The position numbers and the translations under genes were made by a program. From assembly GCF_036785885.1 (NCBI RefSeq), contig NC_092323.1:8626501-8690500 (forward strand): a stretch of DNA of 64,000 nucleotides, given 5' to 3'. The notes beneath the pieces are model-generated. The model was not told the origin of the DNA. It made no database searches and saw only the letters and a list, made by a program, of their open reading frames with translations. Numbering within the stretch: position 1 is the stretch's first letter; the number at the start of each line of letters is the position of its first letter. Origin of the DNA: Coffea arabica. Its lineage: Eukaryota; Streptophyta; Magnoliopsida; Gentianales; Rubiaceae. Shown here piece after piece: positions 60,783-64,000 of the stretch.

Positions 60783-60927
60783 CATTTGGATTCTGATTTT
60801 TTTGCAAAAAAATTTTTTAATTTTTTTTTTAAATATACTTTTCAATCACCTTTTTATTTAACATGTATCAAGTTGTTACAGTACATTTTTTTATAAAAAA
60901 ACTTCTAAAAATTACAATCCAAATAAG
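60783..60927. mobile_element. MITE with ATTTGGATT / AATCCAAAT ends
   Basis: About 145 bp bounded by ACATTTGGATTCTGATTTT and AAAATTACAATCCAAATAAG, with the internal TTTTCAATCACCTTTTTAT and TTACAGTA blocks also seen in the MITE at 664-815. It belongs to the same family. Confidence 0.5.
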
Positions 60928-61301
60928 CCTACGAAGAGTCCAGCTAATTCCATATTTAAGTTGAGCTAGAAAATGACGTGAGAACCCTAACATTAAAAAA
61001 ATAAAAAAAGGAGAATACGCTACTACTAGTAACCGGTCAAATAGTGGTAAAACCATGAGTCTAATAATTTCTGGTCACGGAGGAGTCCGCTCCTCAGCGA
61101 TTGTAGCATGGTTTTCAGGGCCTCTGATGGGAAAATCTATGACAACACGCGAATGCTGCTGCTGCTGCTGCCATCAGCGCTATGGCGTACGGGACCCGAG
61201 TTGCAATTGTAAGAGCTGCAACAGTGAAATCTGTGTCCTCCTTTTCTTGCTCCGGTGTCTCTTAGACTACCAAACGACAATGTTCTAAAGATTATGAAAT
61301 T

Positions 61302-62468
61302 GGGATAATTTCAGAAACCTCCTCTGAGGATAAGATTTTGACAATAAAATTAGTCTAATTAGAAAAAGTAACATTAAAAGAGTGCTTAAAGGAGAGAGAT
61401 GAAACTTTGGTCCCGTTTGGCAAGTGAATTTTTTGGGTGTTTATTTAAAAATTTACTGTAACTTACTGTAGAAATCGTAGAAAATTTTTTTGAAATGTAT
61501 AAATTTTTAAATATTTTGAAGTGTATAGTTTAAAATTTTTGAAAATTTTTTTGAGATTACTGTAGTTAAAATTGTTAAAAAACTTGTAACAGACAAACTT
61601 GGTTAAAAACTTGCTTGCCAAACAAGGCCTTTAATTTCATAAATACCCCTTATGCATGCATATAAGTTGTATTAGTAAAAGAATAAAAATAATTAAAAAT
61701 TAGAAACAATTAATACATATATATCATCACTCAAAAAGTTCATATTTAATAAATTAGACACACAGATAAACAAAAAAGTACACCAATGAACACAAAATTC
61801 AGCAAAACAGACTAGTCATGTTTTTTTACATAATGTTTGCCATAATTCTTATGATTTTGAATAGAAATTTTTTCAAAATTTACCTTTCTTTTTCCTCCTT
61901 CGTCTATTAGGTATATCAATTGATGTTATCTTGTAAATACAAGTCATCATTCATTATTCAAGAAATATTCAACAATTTTTTCGTTAATTAGTGCTCTAAT
62001 TACTTGATCATTAGATATTAGTAAAGGAGAATTAATGGGAAAAAAGGGCAAAATTTGAAATTTTTTTCTATTCAAAATCACAATAACTATAGCAAACATC
62101 TTGTCAAAAGAGATGACTAGTTTGTTTTGTTGAATTTTGTGGTCATTAGTAGAGCTTTATTACTTATTTGTGATGTATAATTTATTAAATGTGAACTTTT
62201 TGAGCGATGATATGTGTGTATTAATTGTTTCTAAATTTTAGTTATTTTTATTATTTTACTAATACAACTTATATACACGCATAAGGGGTATTTATGGAAT
62301 CAAAGTTTCATCTCTTTCCTTAAAGTACATTTTTAATGTTACTTTTTTCTAATTGGACTAATTTTGTTATCAAAACCATAACATCAGGGGAGGTTTGCGT
62401 AATTTGTGAACTTTAGAGGAGGCTCGTGACATTGTCAGAAGCCTCAGGAAGGTTTCTGAAATTATCCC
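61302..62468. mobile_element. Foldback Mutator-like element, GGGATAATTT family
   Basis: 1167 bp with termini GGGATAATTTCAGAAACCTC and GGTTTCTGAAATTATCCC. Flanks TATGAAATT (61293-61301) and TGTGAAATT (62469-62477) match at 8 of 9 bases, a MULE-type duplication. Unlike the copy at 18995 its two halves are inverted copies of each other almost throughout: for example CATAAATACCCCTTATGC on the left pairs with GCATAAGGGGTATTTATG on the right, leaving a loop of about 140 bp (61895-62035). No transposase frame. Confidence 0.78.
61409..61629. mobile_element. MITE nested in the left arm of the foldback element
   Basis: About 221 bp bounded by GGTCCCGTTTGGCAAG and CTTGCCAAACAAGGCC, present in the left arm only. 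The right arm preserves the uninterrupted site (ATGAAACTTTGATTCCATAA read inverted), so this piece inserted later. A short TTT flanks both sides, suggesting a 3-bp duplication. Internal ACTGTAACTTACTGTAGAA and ATTACTGTAGTTAAAA runs are inverted relative to each other. Confidence 0.7.
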
Positions 62469-62477
62469 TGTGAAATT

Positions 62478-63605
62478 TATTAATTTCACATTAACTACAG
62501 TTTTAAATAAAATTTTGTACTAGTATTTATAATCTGTCCAATTGACCAGCTGGCTAAGATAAAGTTTCTTCTTATCTTAATGGTCCCAGAACCAAATCCC
62601 ACTTCTCCAATCCTTTCTTGAATGTTTCTCCAATCCTGCCTCAGGCTCAAGGGCGCTGCTGATCACTGTTGAGTGTTTTCATGGGATGATGCACTAGTGG
62701 CGAAATCACACACAAAAATGGTGTGAAATCATTTAGTGACATTTTCCCAGGATTCAAGTTCAAGACAGTTATGATAAGACTCCTGGGCACCCGCCCACTG
62801 CATATATTACTTGTCATTTATGCGTATTGATGAAAAATGCAACACAGAGGAGTAAGGCCAATCCAGAATCAGATGTTGTCTCCAAATACCAGAATAAAAT
62901 ATTGAAATACTATAGCATAGCATTCACGTTGAACTCTGCACGCTGAGTTATTGTACCATGATATCTCCTGTCTTACTTCTCAGACAATAATTGGGTGTAC
63001 AAATATTAACTTGAAAACATCCAGATGTACAAGCTTACCAGGAGGAGCAGGTGTACTCAGACTAGAATTCACGTGAAACTTCCCCGTTCATCAGAAAGAG
63101 GAATGTACGCTGCAGACCCGGCCAGTTTGACATTGTACGTGTATATTATCCTGCTGATAATCTACCTCCAAATGCTTTGACAAGGCCTGATTGAGCTTGG
63201 TTATCAATTTATCAACCATTAGAAGAAACTTAAAATTTTTTCGAGGTAATGAAATCACTGTATGTAAATGAAGAGTGAAGACTTCTTAAATTCTCATGGT
63301 GCAGTGTAAAGTTGGATTTGGAAACATCTTGAATCCTCCTGTTAACTTTAGCAAAGAAAATTTAAATTTTTACGCACAATTAACTATTTTTTCAGGTACA
63401 CGGTAGAAGAACCTATTGTCAAATGACTATTTTTTTTCCTACTCCTTTAACATAAAGATTTTTCGCTAGGTTCAACTTTGGTTACAAATTATACAACCAT
63501 CATTCAAATTTTGAATTCTTAATTTGTGCACCTGGTGTGCATCTATGTCTTTCATGTTAAAAAATAAAAATAAAAATCTTTGCATTAACAACTTAGGAAA
63601 AATTA
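62478..63605. other. Intergenic region
   Basis: No gene or repeat recognised. Confidence 0.4.
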
Positions 63606-64000
63606 GGTATAATTTCAGAAACCTCCCTTAAAGCTTATGACAATTTCACTTAGTACCCTCAACTTTAAAAAATATCACTTGCATCCCTTATTTTTAACTT
63701 ATTGTAACATTACCAACCTATTTCAAATATATATTATAAAAAACTCATTTTTGGATAGAGAATATATTTTCATTCCAATGCTGCCCTTTTTTTGTAAACC
63801 ATTTTGTTTACATAAACAATTTTAGTCAATCTCTTAACTTTTGAACACTTGGTCAAGGTGATTTTCTTAAAAAAATTTGGAATTGCAAAGTGTTAACAAG
63901 GTTGAAAGACGTATTAATAATTTATGTGATATTAGTCTGGAAAAGGAATATAATAAAACTTTGAAATTTTAAATAATTTAGAAAATTCATAGAAATTACC
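63606..64000. mobile_element. Left part of another GGGATAATTT-family element, cut by window end
   Basis: Begins GGTATAATTTCAGAAACCTC, followed by ATGACAATTTCACTTAGTAC and CCTCAACTTT, the same order as the left end at 18995. The right end lies beyond the window. Confidence 0.6.

Larger units (their letters stand above)
55184..61301. other. Gene-poor intergenic region
   Basis: No convincing coding sequence in 6 kb. The region has many poly(A)/poly(T) runs (55727-55748, 55970-55997, 56561-56576, 56681-56702) and the repeats listed separately. A short palindrome GGAGACCAACGTCGGTCTCC lies at about 60461-60480. A CTG-repeat frame around 61155-61175 gives an artificial Cys run. Confidence 0.5.

Noticed and set aside
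61155-61175. Cysteine-rich small protein
   Set aside because: The Cys run is a CTG-type repeat read in one frame; nothing else supports a gene.

Overview
The window is nuclear DNA from a flowering plant. Genes are split by introns with GT..AG borders, intergenic DNA is AT-rich, and the gene families are plant-specific (PLS-class PPR proteins, dihydroflavonol reductase, plastid ERA GTPase, PsbQ-like protein). Protein wording and the mobile-element families look like an asterid eudicot, possibly Gentianales/Rubiaceae; that placement is an impression, not a result.

Layout. 1-4.3 kb: intergenic, with a MITE and a TCGA-rich repeat. 4.3-10.4 kb (+): auxilin-like clathrin-uncoating J-protein, 8 exons. 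11.7-13.7 kb (-): dihydroflavonol 4-reductase, 6 exons, with a recognisable promoter. 15.3-17.0 kb (+): intronless PPR protein. 17.8-18.2 kb (+): a 116-residue plant protein of unknown role. 18.2-24.2 kb: a transposon-rich gap with two Mutator-like non-autonomous elements, each with a perfect 9-bp target duplication. 24.8-27.8 kb (+): coiled-coil, tail-anchored-looking protein of unknown function. 29.4-33.7 kb (+): plastid ERA-type GTPase, 9 exons. 33.7-38.2 kb: intergenic, with a tandem tRNA-derived SINE pair. 38.2-40.3 kb (+): GH5 endo-beta-mannanase, 5 exons. 42.1-44.2 kb (+): second intronless PPR protein. 46.6-53.8 kb (-): plastid lipid phosphate phosphatase epsilon, 4 exons, whose first intron carries an antisense 4.2-kb L1-type LINE with an open ORF2. 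54.6-55.2 kb (+): PsbQ-like thylakoid-lumen protein. 55.2-64 kb: gene-empty, with SINE-like repeats, MITEs and a long-armed foldback element that itself carries a nested MITE.

The genes do not form one pathway; this is an ordinary euchromatic gene series. From memory, the ERA GTPase, mannanase, lipid phosphatase and first PPR gene correspond to neighbouring Arabidopsis loci around At5g66450-At5g66500, so the middle of the window looks like a conserved syntenic block with LINE and MULE insertions. I see no defence-like, viral or biosynthetic-cluster system. The most unusual signals are: a foldback element carrying four GC-rich hairpins that co-vary; a palindromic element whose arms reveal the empty site of a nested MITE; a duplicated leader motif that can pair perfectly over the auxilin start codon; and the young intronic LINE.
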